Source: Chloroflexota bacterium
Lineage (GTDB): Bacteria > Chloroflexota > Dormibacteria > CF-121
Direction: 5' to 3'
DNA: 36,777 bases
Assembly: GCA_005880615.1 (NCBI GenBank)
Contig: VBID01000128.1
Location: 1 to 36,777, forward strand
Below the pieces are notes generated by a model, which made no database searches, had not been told where the DNA came from, and saw nothing but the letters and a program-made list of their open reading frames with translations. Below, piece after piece: positions 8,091 to 15,415 of the stretch. The position numbers and the translations under genes were made by a program. How positions within the stretch are numbered: position 1 is the stretch's first letter; each line of letters begins with the position of its first letter.

Positions 8091-9151
8091 CCCTTCCGAC
8101 GCCCTCGGCTGACCAGCTTTCGGATCCGGTCCACACTGGGCACTACACTGGCCGGCAATTGGAGTCCCCTGGTCAGTGTCGTCGGGTCTTTCAGGCCGTT
8201 TCCGGTGACGATGCAGACGATCCGCTCGTGGTGCGCGATCAGGCCCTGGTCGACCATGCGGATCAGCAGCGCCAGTGGGGCGGCCGAGGCCGGCTCTGCC
8301 AGCAAGCCTTCCTCGGCGCCGAGCCGGCGCTGCGCCGCCAGGATGGCGGCATCGGTGACGGCTTCCAGGCTGCCGTGCGACTCATCGCGGGCCCGAATCG
8401 CCCCCTCCCAGGAGGCCGGATTCCCGATGCGAATGGCCGAGGCGATCGTGCGCGGCCGGGCCACCGGCTTCCCGGTCACCAGCGGAGCCGCCCCCGCCGC
8501 CTGGGCGCCGTGCATACGGGGCAGGGGCAGTCCTTCTCGCTCGTGCAGCTCGCGGAAGGCCCGCCAGTAGGCCGTGATGTTGCCGGCATTCCCGACGGGC
8601 AGGAAGACGCGGTCGGGCACCGCGCCGAGCTGCTCTACGACTTCAAAGCCGGCGGTCTTCTGGCCCTCCAGGCGGAACGGGTTGATGGAGTTGACGATGG
8701 CCACCCCGGGCACGTCGGCCAGCGCCCGCACGAGCTTCAGCGCATCGTCGAAGGCGCCGCGGACGGCGACGATCCGAGCCCCATATGCCATCGCCTGCGC
8801 CAGCTTTCCCTTGGCCACGCCACCGGCAGGGAGCAGCACGAACGCCCGCAAGCCATACCGCGCCGCGTAGGCGGCAGCCGAGGCACTGGTGTTGCCGGTC
8901 GAGGCACAGAGCAGGGTGTGGGCCCCGGCCTCCATGGCCTTGGCGGTGGCCAGCGCCATCCCGCGGTCTTTGAACGATCCGGTTGGGTTCAGGCCCTCGT
9001 ACTTGAAGAACAACTGCGGCAGGTCGAGGCTGGGACCGATTCGTCTGGATCGGATGAGTGGCGTCCACCCTTCCCCCAGGCTGACCTCGGGAGTCGCGTC
9101 ACTGACCGGCAGATAGCGCCCGTAGCGGGCGATGACCCCGGCTCGGTACAA
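8087..9151 (-). CDS. thrC: Threonine synthase
   Basis: 354-aa PLP enzyme converting O-phospho-L-homoserine to threonine, the last step of threonine synthesis. Visible family motifs: SLGEGWTPL near the N-terminus, the PLP Schiff-base lysine in NPTGSFKDRG (K61), CASTGNTSASAAAYAARYG, the phosphate-cradle-type VGNAGNITAYW, and the C-terminal CIVTGNGLKDP. Length is normal for the short bacterial form. The ORF start is TTG at 9151; an in-frame TGA lies 12 nt further upstream and no clear ribosome site is present, so the start may be imprecise. Homoserine kinase (thrB) lies 3.8 kb away on the same strand, separated by unrelated genes, so the thr genes are near but not in one simple operon. Confidence 0.95.
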   Translation of the reverse strand: MYRAGVIARYGRYLPVSDATPEVSLGEGWTPLIRSRRIGPSLDLPQLFFKYEGLNPTGSFKDRGMALATAKAMEAGAHTLLCASTGNTSASAAAYAARYGLRAFVLLPAGGVAKGKLAQAMAYGARIVAVRGAFDDALKLVRALADVPGVAIVNSINPFRLEGQKTAGFEVVEQLGAVPDRVFLPVGNAGNITAYWRAFRELHEREGLPLPRMHGAQAAGAAPLVTGKPVARPRTIASAIRIGNPASWEGAIRARDESHGSLEAVTDAAILAAQRRLGAEEGLLAEPASAAPLALLIRMVDQGLIAHHERIVCIVTGNGLKDPTTLTRGLQLPASVVPSVDRIRKLVSRGRRKG

Positions 9152-9177
9152 CTGGGCGATTCACAGAGGATAGGAGT

Positions 9178-9206
9178 GGAGGGAGTCCTCGCGCTCGACT
9201 CCCTCC
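9178..9206 (-). terminator. Perfect 10-bp hairpin between the Ig-like protein gene and thrC
   Basis: GGAGGGAGTC - 9-nt loop - GACTCCCTCC is a perfect stem, just past the stop codon of the 9214-10938 gene and about 27 nt before the thrC start. No long U-tract follows, so it may be a weak terminator, an attenuator-like element in the thrC leader, or another copy of the window's palindrome family. Confidence 0.45.
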
Positions 9207-9213
9207 CCTCAAC

Positions 9214-10938
9214 CTACGGACAGAGCACGGCGACGATGGTGCCGGTACCGGGGAATGCCGGGTCGGGCGCATAGCCCGGATTCGTCTGGACGATCACCAT
9301 CGCGGGGGCGCCGCCGGAGATCACCGAGCCCGACTGGCTGACCGGGTTGGCGACCACCACCGCCATGTAGGACGGCACATTGGCTGGCGCGTTCGAGCTG
9401 TTCCCGGTGTCGGTCGACCAGCTGGCGCCGCAGTCCGTGCTACTCGTCGTTTCGGCGAAGCCCTTGAAACTGGCTGGCGCCGACCCGCTGCTGAGCGGGT
9501 TCAAGGTTGCCCATTGCGCGCCCCAGAACGTGACCGGTGCGCCGGCGCTGGCGCCCTTGTTGCCGACCACGAAGGATCCGCTGGTCAGGAACTCGAAGAC
9601 CAGCGTGGTACCGGTTGAGCTGGCGGGCACATAGAAGCCGTCGCCCGTGAAGCTGGCCAAGACGCTGCCCGGTCCAAGCGGTTGACTCACGCCGGCGATC
9701 ACACAGCTGGCGCTGCCGCTGGCGTCGGTCAGGCCAGCGCAGCTCTGGGCGCCAAGACCGGTCCCTTGCGTCAGGGTGATGGTGCGCCCCGGGATGGGTG
9801 TGACCCCGTCCTCCTTCAGGGTTGCCGACAGGGTCACCCCGCGGGTGTTCGCGATCAGGCTGGGACCCGTGTACTGGATCACGGCCTCCTCCAACGTGAC
9901 GGTGAACGGGGTGGCCGCGCTACTGCCCCGGAATGGGCTGGCGGCGGGCGGGCTGAACGTGGCGGTCAGCGGGACGGTTCCTGCGGCCTGGTTGGGGACA
10001 AGGGTGCAGGCGGCGTTCCCGGCCCCATCCGTGAGACCCGAGCAGGTCTGGGTGCCGAGGGTAAAGCTGACGCTCTGGTCGGCCAGCGGGGTGCTCGGGG
10101 TGGTCGAGGCGTCCGCCAGCTGGGCGGTGAGGGTCGCGGCGTCACCAAAGTCCTGGTGGGTGGGACCCGTATAACTCAACGCCGTGGCATGAGCAGCCCC
10201 GGTGGCCGGGATGGGCCCCAGCCCCTGATCGGTACCCAGCAGGAGGACCAGCTCCCCAGCGCAGCATTCGCTGTAATCGACCTCGATCGGGTAGACACCG
10301 GCGCTGGGAAAACTGACCGTCACCGGCCGAAGGGTTGGTGCCGACAAGGTGTTGTAGGCACCGATCACGGGAAACTTGGTGGCGAAACCAGACGGAGGCG
10401 CAAACTGCAGCGAGCCGGAGACAAAGGCTGGCTGCGAGCCCGAGGCCGACGGCCCGGCCGCCAGCACCCAGCCGTCATCGGCGAGGACGTTGAAGGTCAC
10501 CAGGCCGGCCGCTCCCACCGTCAGGTCGGCGGTGAAGGCGGCCTCAAATGAGGCCAAGGGGCTGACGCCGGCCTGTCCGCCGGGGCCCTGCGCCACGATC
10601 GGCGAGCAGGTGCCATCTGGATTGGGGACCACGTCGGTGAACGGCCGGGTGGCGGTGTTCACCCCCGTGTTGTTGGAGCAGACCTGTTGGCTGGGCGGCG
10701 AGTCAAACGCGATCACCGGAAAGTCCTGGCTGAAGGCAGAGAACGCTGGGAGGTGCGCCGGGTCAAAGCCTCCCGTATCGGAGGGATTGGCGTAAAAGGT
10801 TCCGTGGACGGTTCCGATCGTCACCGAAGGGGCGGTGGCCTCCGCTGCGAGTGGCGCCGAGGCCAGGGAAAGCGTTGTCGCGAGCACGCCGGAGATGCCG
10901 AAGAGAATCGATCGCTGAAGACTGGTTGGAGCCGCCAT
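9214..10938 (-). CDS. Secreted PA14-like / Ig-like-repeat surface protein
   Basis: 574-aa exported protein. A signal peptide (about residues 1-32, ending ASAPLAAEA) is followed by a roughly 200-residue beta-rich region (VTIGTVHGTFYANPSDTGG..., FNVLADDGWVLAAGPS..., VYPIEVDYSECCAGELVLLLG). The DDGW and IEVDY-x-E patterns are typical of PA14-like carbohydrate-binding folds. Two Ig-like/bacterial big domains follow, each with the repeated core (TCSGLTDGAGNAACTL and SCAGLTDASGSASCVI), at about residues 255-345 and 350-445. The C-terminal domain, about 120 residues, is unassigned. It likely acts as an adhesin or a carbohydrate-binding surface protein. Start is ATG at 10938 with a GGGGGA-type ribosome site. 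No LPxTG or other anchor was seen. Confidence 0.75.
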   Translation of the reverse strand: MAAPTSLQRSILFGISGVLATTLSLASAPLAAEATAPSVTIGTVHGTFYANPSDTGGFDPAHLPAFSAFSQDFPVIAFDSPPSQQVCSNNTGVNTATRPFTDVVPNPDGTCSPIVAQGPGGQAGVSPLASFEAAFTADLTVGAAGLVTFNVLADDGWVLAAGPSASGSQPAFVSGSLQFAPPSGFATKFPVIGAYNTLSAPTLRPVTVSFPSAGVYPIEVDYSECCAGELVLLLGTDQGLGPIPATGAAHATALSYTGPTHQDFGDAATLTAQLADASTTPSTPLADQSVSFTLGTQTCSGLTDGAGNAACTLVPNQAAGTVPLTATFSPPAASPFRGSSAATPFTVTLEEAVIQYTGPSLIANTRGVTLSATLKEDGVTPIPGRTITLTQGTGLGAQSCAGLTDASGSASCVIAGVSQPLGPGSVLASFTGDGFYVPASSTGTTLVFEFLTSGSFVVGNKGASAGAPVTFWGAQWATLNPLSSGSAPASFKGFAETTSSTDCGASWSTDTGNSSNAPANVPSYMAVVVANPVSQSGSVISGGAPAMVIVQTNPGYAPDPAFPGTGTIVAVLCP

Positions 10939-11067
10939 GTTGTCCCCCTATGGTGTGATCCGCCTCGCCCCTGACGCTCGAGATGATACCTCCCTATACG
11001 GTGACACTGGGGGCCGAACAGGCGGGCAACAAATGACCGCCCGGCCCGTCACAAGGCAGTGGCTGGA

Positions 11068-12558
11068 TTATCCCGGACCGCGCCCACGGGCCAGGCGACC
11101 GACGAGACGGAGGACCCCGGGCAGTCGCTTGGCGACCGCGACGACCCCGCGATCCATGCGGGTCATGTGCTCGCGTGGTCCGGGCAGTGTCGCCGGCCTG
11201 GAGGCAGGACCCACGCCCTCGCCCGCCACCGCAAAGAGGTGCCAGGCTCCCTGCACGCCACGGAGCTCGTGGCGGCCCCGGTCCTGGAAGCGCAGCCGAG
11301 ATCCGGCCACCAGGTCTCGAACGGTCCTCGACACCAGCACCTCGTTGGGGCCTGCCGTGGCCGCGATCCGGGCCGCCACATGAACGGCGAGCCCGCCCAG
11401 CTTGTCGCCGATCCGCTCACACTCTCCAGTGTGAACACCCGCCCGGACCTGCAGCCCGAGGGAATCGACTGACGCAACGACGGCGCGGGCGCATTCCACC
11501 GCTCGGCCAGGACCGTCGAAACTGGCAAAAAAGCCATCCCCGGCGGTGTCGAGCTCGCGTCCGCCGAACCGTCCCAGCAGCGCACGGACCTGGGCATGGT
11601 GGGCTTCCAGCAAATGGTGCCACCGCTGGTCGCCCAGCGCGCTAGCTCGTTCCGCCGACCCGACGATGTCGGTGAAGAGCAGCGTGGCCAGCACCCGGTC
11701 GGGGTCGGCCGCGGCAGGAGCCGCGCCTGTGAGAAAGCGCTGGATCTCGTCGACCACGGCGTCATAATCGCCCGCCCAGAACGCATGATCGTTGCCGGGA
11801 AGCTCGACGAACTCGGCCCCCGAGACTAATCCGGCGAAATAACGGCCGCCGGCGACCGGAAAAATGTCGCCCGTGCGATGGAGGACGAGCGTGGGCACCC
11901 GCACAGTCGGCAGGATCCCGGTGACGTCGGCCTGCTTGGCCGCCTCGACAAGCGCGCGGGCCATGGCCGGGCTGGCCCCCGTTCGCTCGAACACGCCCCA
12001 GAAGCTCCGCTGCAGATCGCTTCGGGCGCTGGGGGCGAGCAGGTCGCCGAGGCGTCCCTCGCCCCAGTGGGCAAGTACATCGTCGAACCCGGCGATCGTG
12101 CGCTGGTACTCCTCAAGCCTGACACCGGCCTCGCGCAAGGTCGCATCCGATGGCCGGCCCACGGCATAGGAGCCGTAGACGATCAGCGCGCTGGTCCGCT
12201 CCGGCCAGGTGGCGGCGAACATGGCGCAGGTGGGCCCGCCCTCCGAAAAGCCGAGGAGGGCGGCGCGCTCGCAGCCGGCCGCATCGAGGACGCACCGTAC
12301 GTCGCTGATCCGCTCTTCCAGGGTCGGCACGTGCTGGATCGGGTCGGAGAGGCCGGTCCCTGGCTTATCGAAGAGGACGAGGCGGGTGAAGGAGGCCAGC
12401 CGCGATAGGAACCGGCTAAAGCCGAGATCCGTCCACTGCAGGTCCAGGTGGGAAATGAAGCCGGGGACGTACACTAGGCAGGGCCCGCTCGAACCAACGA
12501 CCTGGTAGGCGATGCTGAGATCGCCGTTTCGCGCATATCGCGTCAGTGGCTGCCTCAC
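11068..12558 (-). CDS. Alpha/beta hydrolase - class III nucleotidyl cyclase fusion
   Basis: 496 aa. Residues 1-280 are an alpha/beta hydrolase: LVYVPGF (oxyanion region), nucleophile elbow GFSEGG with Ser105, LVLHRTGD for the acid loop, and GNDHAFW carrying the likely catalytic His. Residues 290-445 are a class III cyclase homology domain: LLFTDIVGSAERA (first metal Asp), ELDTAGDGFFASF (second metal Asp), RAGVHTGECE and AVHVAARIAATA (transition-state Asn replaced by His-Val-Ala, Arg kept). The C-terminal 50 residues are basic. This arrangement is known in mycobacteria and Chloroflexi, where the hydrolase part may sense or process a small molecule and control cAMP production. The dimer could be active because both metal Asp residues are present. 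The gene diverges from the selenoprotein gene, with 63 bp between starts. Confidence 0.9.
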   Translation of the reverse strand: MRQPLTRYARNGDLSIAYQVVGSSGPCLVYVPGFISHLDLQWTDLGFSRFLSRLASFTRLVLFDKPGTGLSDPIQHVPTLEERISDVRCVLDAAGCERAALLGFSEGGPTCAMFAATWPERTSALIVYGSYAVGRPSDATLREAGVRLEEYQRTIAGFDDVLAHWGEGRLGDLLAPSARSDLQRSFWGVFERTGASPAMARALVEAAKQADVTGILPTVRVPTLVLHRTGDIFPVAGGRYFAGLVSGAEFVELPGNDHAFWAGDYDAVVDEIQRFLTGAAPAAADPDRVLATLLFTDIVGSAERASALGDQRWHHLLEAHHAQVRALLGRFGGRELDTAGDGFFASFDGPGRAVECARAVVASVDSLGLQVRAGVHTGECERIGDKLGGLAVHVAARIAATAGPNEVLVSRTVRDLVAGSRLRFQDRGRHELRGVQGAWHLFAVAGEGVGPASRPATLPGPREHMTRMDRGVVAVAKRLPGVLRLVGRLARGRGPG

Positions 12559-12621
12559 GGTGTGAGCTTACGTCCCTCAGGCTCGTACGATAGAGAGGTC
12601 ACCAAGACTAGGAGAACCGCG

Positions 12622-12984
12622 ATGGACCAAGTCCTGACGATCTCAACCACAGTGGGAACCAGCGACCCAACCAGGGCCACGATTCCCTTTCACCTGGCTC
12701 GCGGTGCCAAGCAAGCGGGCACCCAGGTCCGGATCGTCCTCGCCGGGGACTCAGCCGACCTGATCCGCGCCGGCGTGGCGCAAGGGGTGCAGGGCAAAGG
12801 GGTGCCGCCCCTGAAGGAGGTCCTGGACTTTGCCCGGGACAACGGCATCACCATCCATGTCTGAAAGGGCTGCGCCGAGGCCCGTGGGGTCTCGCAAGCC
12901 GAGGTTGACGCGGTCAAAGGTTCGTGGCTGGACCCGCAGGGCTGGGCGCGCCTGATCATGGAGGGGCGCAACATCGCCTTCTAA
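12622..12984 (+). CDS. DsrE-family selenoprotein (in-frame UGA read as selenocysteine)
   Basis: 120 aa if TGA at 12862-12864 is read through. The start is ATG 12622, preceded by AGGAG 7 nt upstream. The fold is DsrE/DsrF-like: MDQVLTISTTVGTSDPTRA, FHLARGAKQAGTQVRIVLAG, GVPPLKEVLDFARDNGITIHV. Family members then have Cys in a V-C-K-x-C-AEARG segment. Here the codon for that Cys is TGA, giving a U-K-G-C redox motif (Sec81, Cys84). The frame continues intact for 39 codons (CAEARGVSQAEVDAVKGSW ... MEGRNIAF) to TAA. A hairpin with bacterial SECIS geometry follows the TGA. Conventional callers stop at 12864 and lose the active-site region. DsrE proteins carry or transfer sulfur or act as small redox proteins. 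The gene ends exactly against the thrB stop, convergent with it. The alternative, a simple nonsense mutation, is less likely given the site and the intact downstream frame. Confidence 0.78.
12868..12900 (+). promoter_or_regulatory. Putative bacterial SECIS element
   Basis: Immediately after the TGA at 12862-12864 the RNA can form CGAGGCCC-GTG-GGGTCTCG (12876-12894), an 8-bp stem with one G-U pair and a GTG loop. A lower stem GGCT/AGCC (12868-12871 with 12897-12900) and a small internal loop extend it. The first loop base is G, 19 nt after the TGA. This agrees with the known bacterial SECIS pattern: an apical loop about 16-37 nt past UGA, with G in the first two loop positions. It would bind SelB. 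The pairing was worked out by eye, not by folding software. Confidence 0.65.
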
Positions 12985-13878
12985 CTAGCCGGCCCCTCGG
13001 GGAGCGGCCCCCATCCGAAGAATTCGGGCCCCGGTCTTATGCTGGCGGGCAGCTTCCGCCATGGCGCGACCCACTGACACCGCCTTCCGGTCCACGACGG
13101 CCAGCACGCTGCCCCCCGCCCCGCTGAGAGCCGCCCCCAGGGCCCCCGCAGCCAGGGCGGCCGCGATCACGTCATCCAGATAGGGGTAGGCCTGGCGGCG
13201 TCCCGGCTGGTGCAGCCGATCCTGCATGGCGCTGGCCAGCAGTCGACCGTCCCGCCGGCTGCAGGCGATCACCCATTCGGCGACGCGGGCCATATTGAAG
13301 ATGGCATCGGCGCGAGCGGGTTGCTCTGGGACCAGCCGCCGGGCTTGCTCGGTCGGCGAAACGGCGTCCGGCACCAGGATGACGCAGCGCCAGGCCGCGG
13401 GCCAGGTCAGGCGATGAACTCGGACGCCGCCCTGGTCGGGGACCGCCACGCAGAAGCCGCCGTGGAGGGCGGCTGCCAGGTTGTCGCCATGGCCCTCCAG
13501 GGGGAAGCCGAGTTCCAGGGCGCGCTGGGTGGTCAGCCGCAGGCCGCGCAGCCGGGCGCCCAGGAGGACGCCGGCCGCGATGGCGGCGGCGCTGCTGCCC
13601 AGCCCCCGCCCGATCGGGATCTTGCTCCCCACGGTCAGTTCTAGGCCCTCCAGGGGACGCGCCCAGCCCCGGAAAGGCTCCTCGGCCGCCCGAACAATCA
13701 GGTTGGTCCCGTCCAGCGGCACTTCCCGGGCGCCCTCGCCGAGCCACCGGATCTCGGTTTGGGCCGCCTCGCGGCCGGAAACCCAGAGCTGGAGATCCAG
13801 CGCCAGGGCCAGGACATCGAATCCCGGCCCCAGGTTGGCGGAGGAGGCAGGCACCCGGAGCCGGATCGCTCGAGCCAT
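12985..13878 (-). CDS. thrB: Homoserine kinase
   Basis: 297-aa GHMP-family kinase that phosphorylates L-homoserine, supplying the substrate for threonine synthase. The N-terminal RVPASSANLGPGFDVLALAL is the classic ThrB signature. The ATP-binding motif is PIGRGLGSSAAAIAAG, and the C-terminal motif is GAALSGAGGSVLAVV. Length is normal. Start is ATG 13878 with GGGAGG 6 nt upstream. It is followed head-on by the selenoprotein gene, with no gap between the two stop codons. Homoserine dehydrogenase is not in the window. Confidence 0.95.
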   Translation of the reverse strand: MARAIRLRVPASSANLGPGFDVLALALDLQLWVSGREAAQTEIRWLGEGAREVPLDGTNLIVRAAEEPFRGWARPLEGLELTVGSKIPIGRGLGSSAAAIAAGVLLGARLRGLRLTTQRALELGFPLEGHGDNLAAALHGGFCVAVPDQGGVRVHRLTWPAAWRCVILVPDAVSPTEQARRLVPEQPARADAIFNMARVAEWVIACSRRDGRLLASAMQDRLHQPGRRQAYPYLDDVIAAALAAGALGAALSGAGGSVLAVVDRKAVSVGRAMAEAARQHKTGARILRMGAAPRGAG

Positions 13879-13893
13879 AAAGTGCCTCCCATC

Positions 13894-13922
13894 TTGACAG
13901 CGTGGGTGTGAGGGGTTACTTA
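13894..13922 (+). promoter_or_regulatory. Possible sigma-70-type promoter of the permease-ligase operon
   Basis: There is a perfect -35 hexamer TTGACA at 13894-13899. A 17-bp spacer leads to a poor -10 (TACTTA, 13917-13922). It lies in the 79-bp divergent gap between thrB and the permease and points toward the permease start at 13958. Only the -35 match is strong. Confidence 0.35.
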
Positions 13923-13957
13923 TGGCTCACACAAGTACCGGAAGGAGGAGGTTCTTC

Positions 13958-15415
13958 ATGGCCACTACTACCATCGCCGCGCCCAGGACGGGGGAGCTGC
14001 TCTCGGAGCGAATTGCTCCCGGCATCCTGCCCAAGGTCCTGGGCCCGTTCGACATGGTCGCCATCTTCGTCGCCATTGTTCTCTTCGCGAATCAGGGTTC
14101 CGTCATCCAGGCCGCCGGCGCCGCCGGCTTTGTCTACTGGGTCATCGGCTTCGTCACGTTCCTCATCCCCGGCGCCATCGTCACCGGCCAGCTCGGCCTG
14201 ATGTTCCCCGGCGAAGGCTCCATCTATGTGTGGACGAACAAGGCGCTGGGCGGCTTCTGGGGCTTCTTTGCCGGTTTTGCGGCGTGGTGGCCTGGCGTAC
14301 TCGTAATGGTCGCCACCGCCGACTTGATCGTGACCATGCTCCAGTTCCTGAACGGGAACTGGCTGCAGCAACCCTGGCAGCAGGGACTCGTCATCCTGGC
14401 GGTGATCTGGTTCAGCACGGTCCTTTCAATCCTTCGTTTCCGCGTCACCCAGAACATGGTGAACACGGTCTTCGTCATCTACGGGGCCGCCATTGCGGCG
14501 GTCGGCCTGGCCGGCCTGGCCTGGCTGTTAGGCGGGCACCCGGCCGCCAATGACTTCTCGCGGAACGCCTTCGGGCTGAACGGCGGCAACGCCACCTTCT
14601 ATGGACTGGTCATCCTCGCCCTGCTGGGCATCGAAGTGCCGCTGAACATGGGCGTCGAGATCAAGGACCGGCGGGCGATCACCAGTTACCTGTTCTGGGG
14701 CTCCATCGTGGTCATCGCCGGCTACCTCCTCTTGACCTTCGGGGCGATGGTCGTGGTCCCGCAGGCCAGCGCCAACTCGACCACCGCCATCCTGCAAGCC
14801 GTTCAGATGTCCCTTGGGAGCGTGGTCAGCACCATCGTCACCCTGATCCTGATCGCGTTCTTCCTCTTTAACACGACCGTGTACAACTACTCGTTCGCCC
14901 GACTGCTCTTTGTCTCCGGACTGGACCGTCGCCTGCCCGGCGTGCTGGGCAAAGTCAACCGGAACAAGGTCCCCCACGTCGCGGTCTTCACGCAGGCAGT
15001 GATCACCTCCGTTATCACGGCGATCACGTTTATCGTCTTCGGGTTTGGCGCGAACGTCAATCTTGGAACGCAGATCTATCTCATCCTGCAAGCCTCTGTG
15101 ACGGTGATCTGGTGCGTGTCGATGGTCCTGCTTTTCGCAGACGTGCTGGTCATCCGAGCCAAGTACCCTGAGGAATTCAAGCGCGAGCAACTGGCGCCAA
15201 TTGGCGTCTTCGTCGTGGCATCGGTGGCCGGCGCTATCGCCAGCGCGGTGGGCATCTGGGTCACCCTGACCGGCTCCTGGAACGGGCAGCTGATCGGCAA
15301 TCGCGACTGGCTCTGGCTGGTCGGGGGAGTCGGCGTCATATCCCTGGCGGTCGCCGTCGTCGTCTATGTGCTTGGCCTCAACCAGGCCCGTCGGGCCCAG
15401 GCGGCCCAGGCCTGA
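13958..15415 (+). CDS. APC-family amino acid/amine permease
   Basis: 485-aa integral membrane transporter of the amino acid-polyamine-organocation superfamily, with about 12 predicted helices. The first helices contain ILPKVLGPFDMVAIFVAIVLFANQG and PGAIVTGQLGLMFPGEGSIYVWTNKALGG, in which the GEGSIYVW segment matches the APC TM2-TM3 signature. The start is ATG 13958, chosen because GGAGGAGG ends 6 nt upstream; the ORF-track ATG at 13922 lies before that site. The stop TGA overlaps the next gene's ATG by one base (TGATG), so translation of the glutamine-synthetase-like ligase is coupled. That pairing suggests uptake of an amino acid or amine that the ligase glutamylates. Substrate is unknown. 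Confidence 0.9.
   Translation: MATTTIAAPRTGELLSERIAPGILPKVLGPFDMVAIFVAIVLFANQGSVIQAAGAAGFVYWVIGFVTFLIPGAIVTGQLGLMFPGEGSIYVWTNKALGGFWGFFAGFAAWWPGVLVMVATADLIVTMLQFLNGNWLQQPWQQGLVILAVIWFSTVLSILRFRVTQNMVNTVFVIYGAAIAAVGLAGLAWLLGGHPAANDFSRNAFGLNGGNATFYGLVILALLGIEVPLNMGVEIKDRRAITSYLFWGSIVVIAGYLLLTFGAMVVVPQASANSTTAILQAVQMSLGSVVSTIVTLILIAFFLFNTTVYNYSFARLLFVSGLDRRLPGVLGKVNRNKVPHVAVFTQAVITSVITAITFIVFGFGANVNLGTQIYLILQASVTVIWCVSMVLLFADVLVIRAKYPEEFKREQLAPIGVFVVASVAGAIASAVGIWVTLTGSWNGQLIGNRDWLWLVGGVGVISLAVAVVVYVLGLNQARRAQAAQA

Noticed and set aside
7979-9274. 431-aa plus-strand ORF opposite thrC
   Set aside because: Composition and lack of motifs mark it as antisense shadow; the thrC frame has all expected motifs.
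12562-12864. The 100-aa ORF ending at the TGA, as a complete DsrE-like protein
   Set aside because: It lacks the conserved C-terminal third, which continues in frame past the TGA; its upstream start also lies before the ribosome site at 12610-12614.
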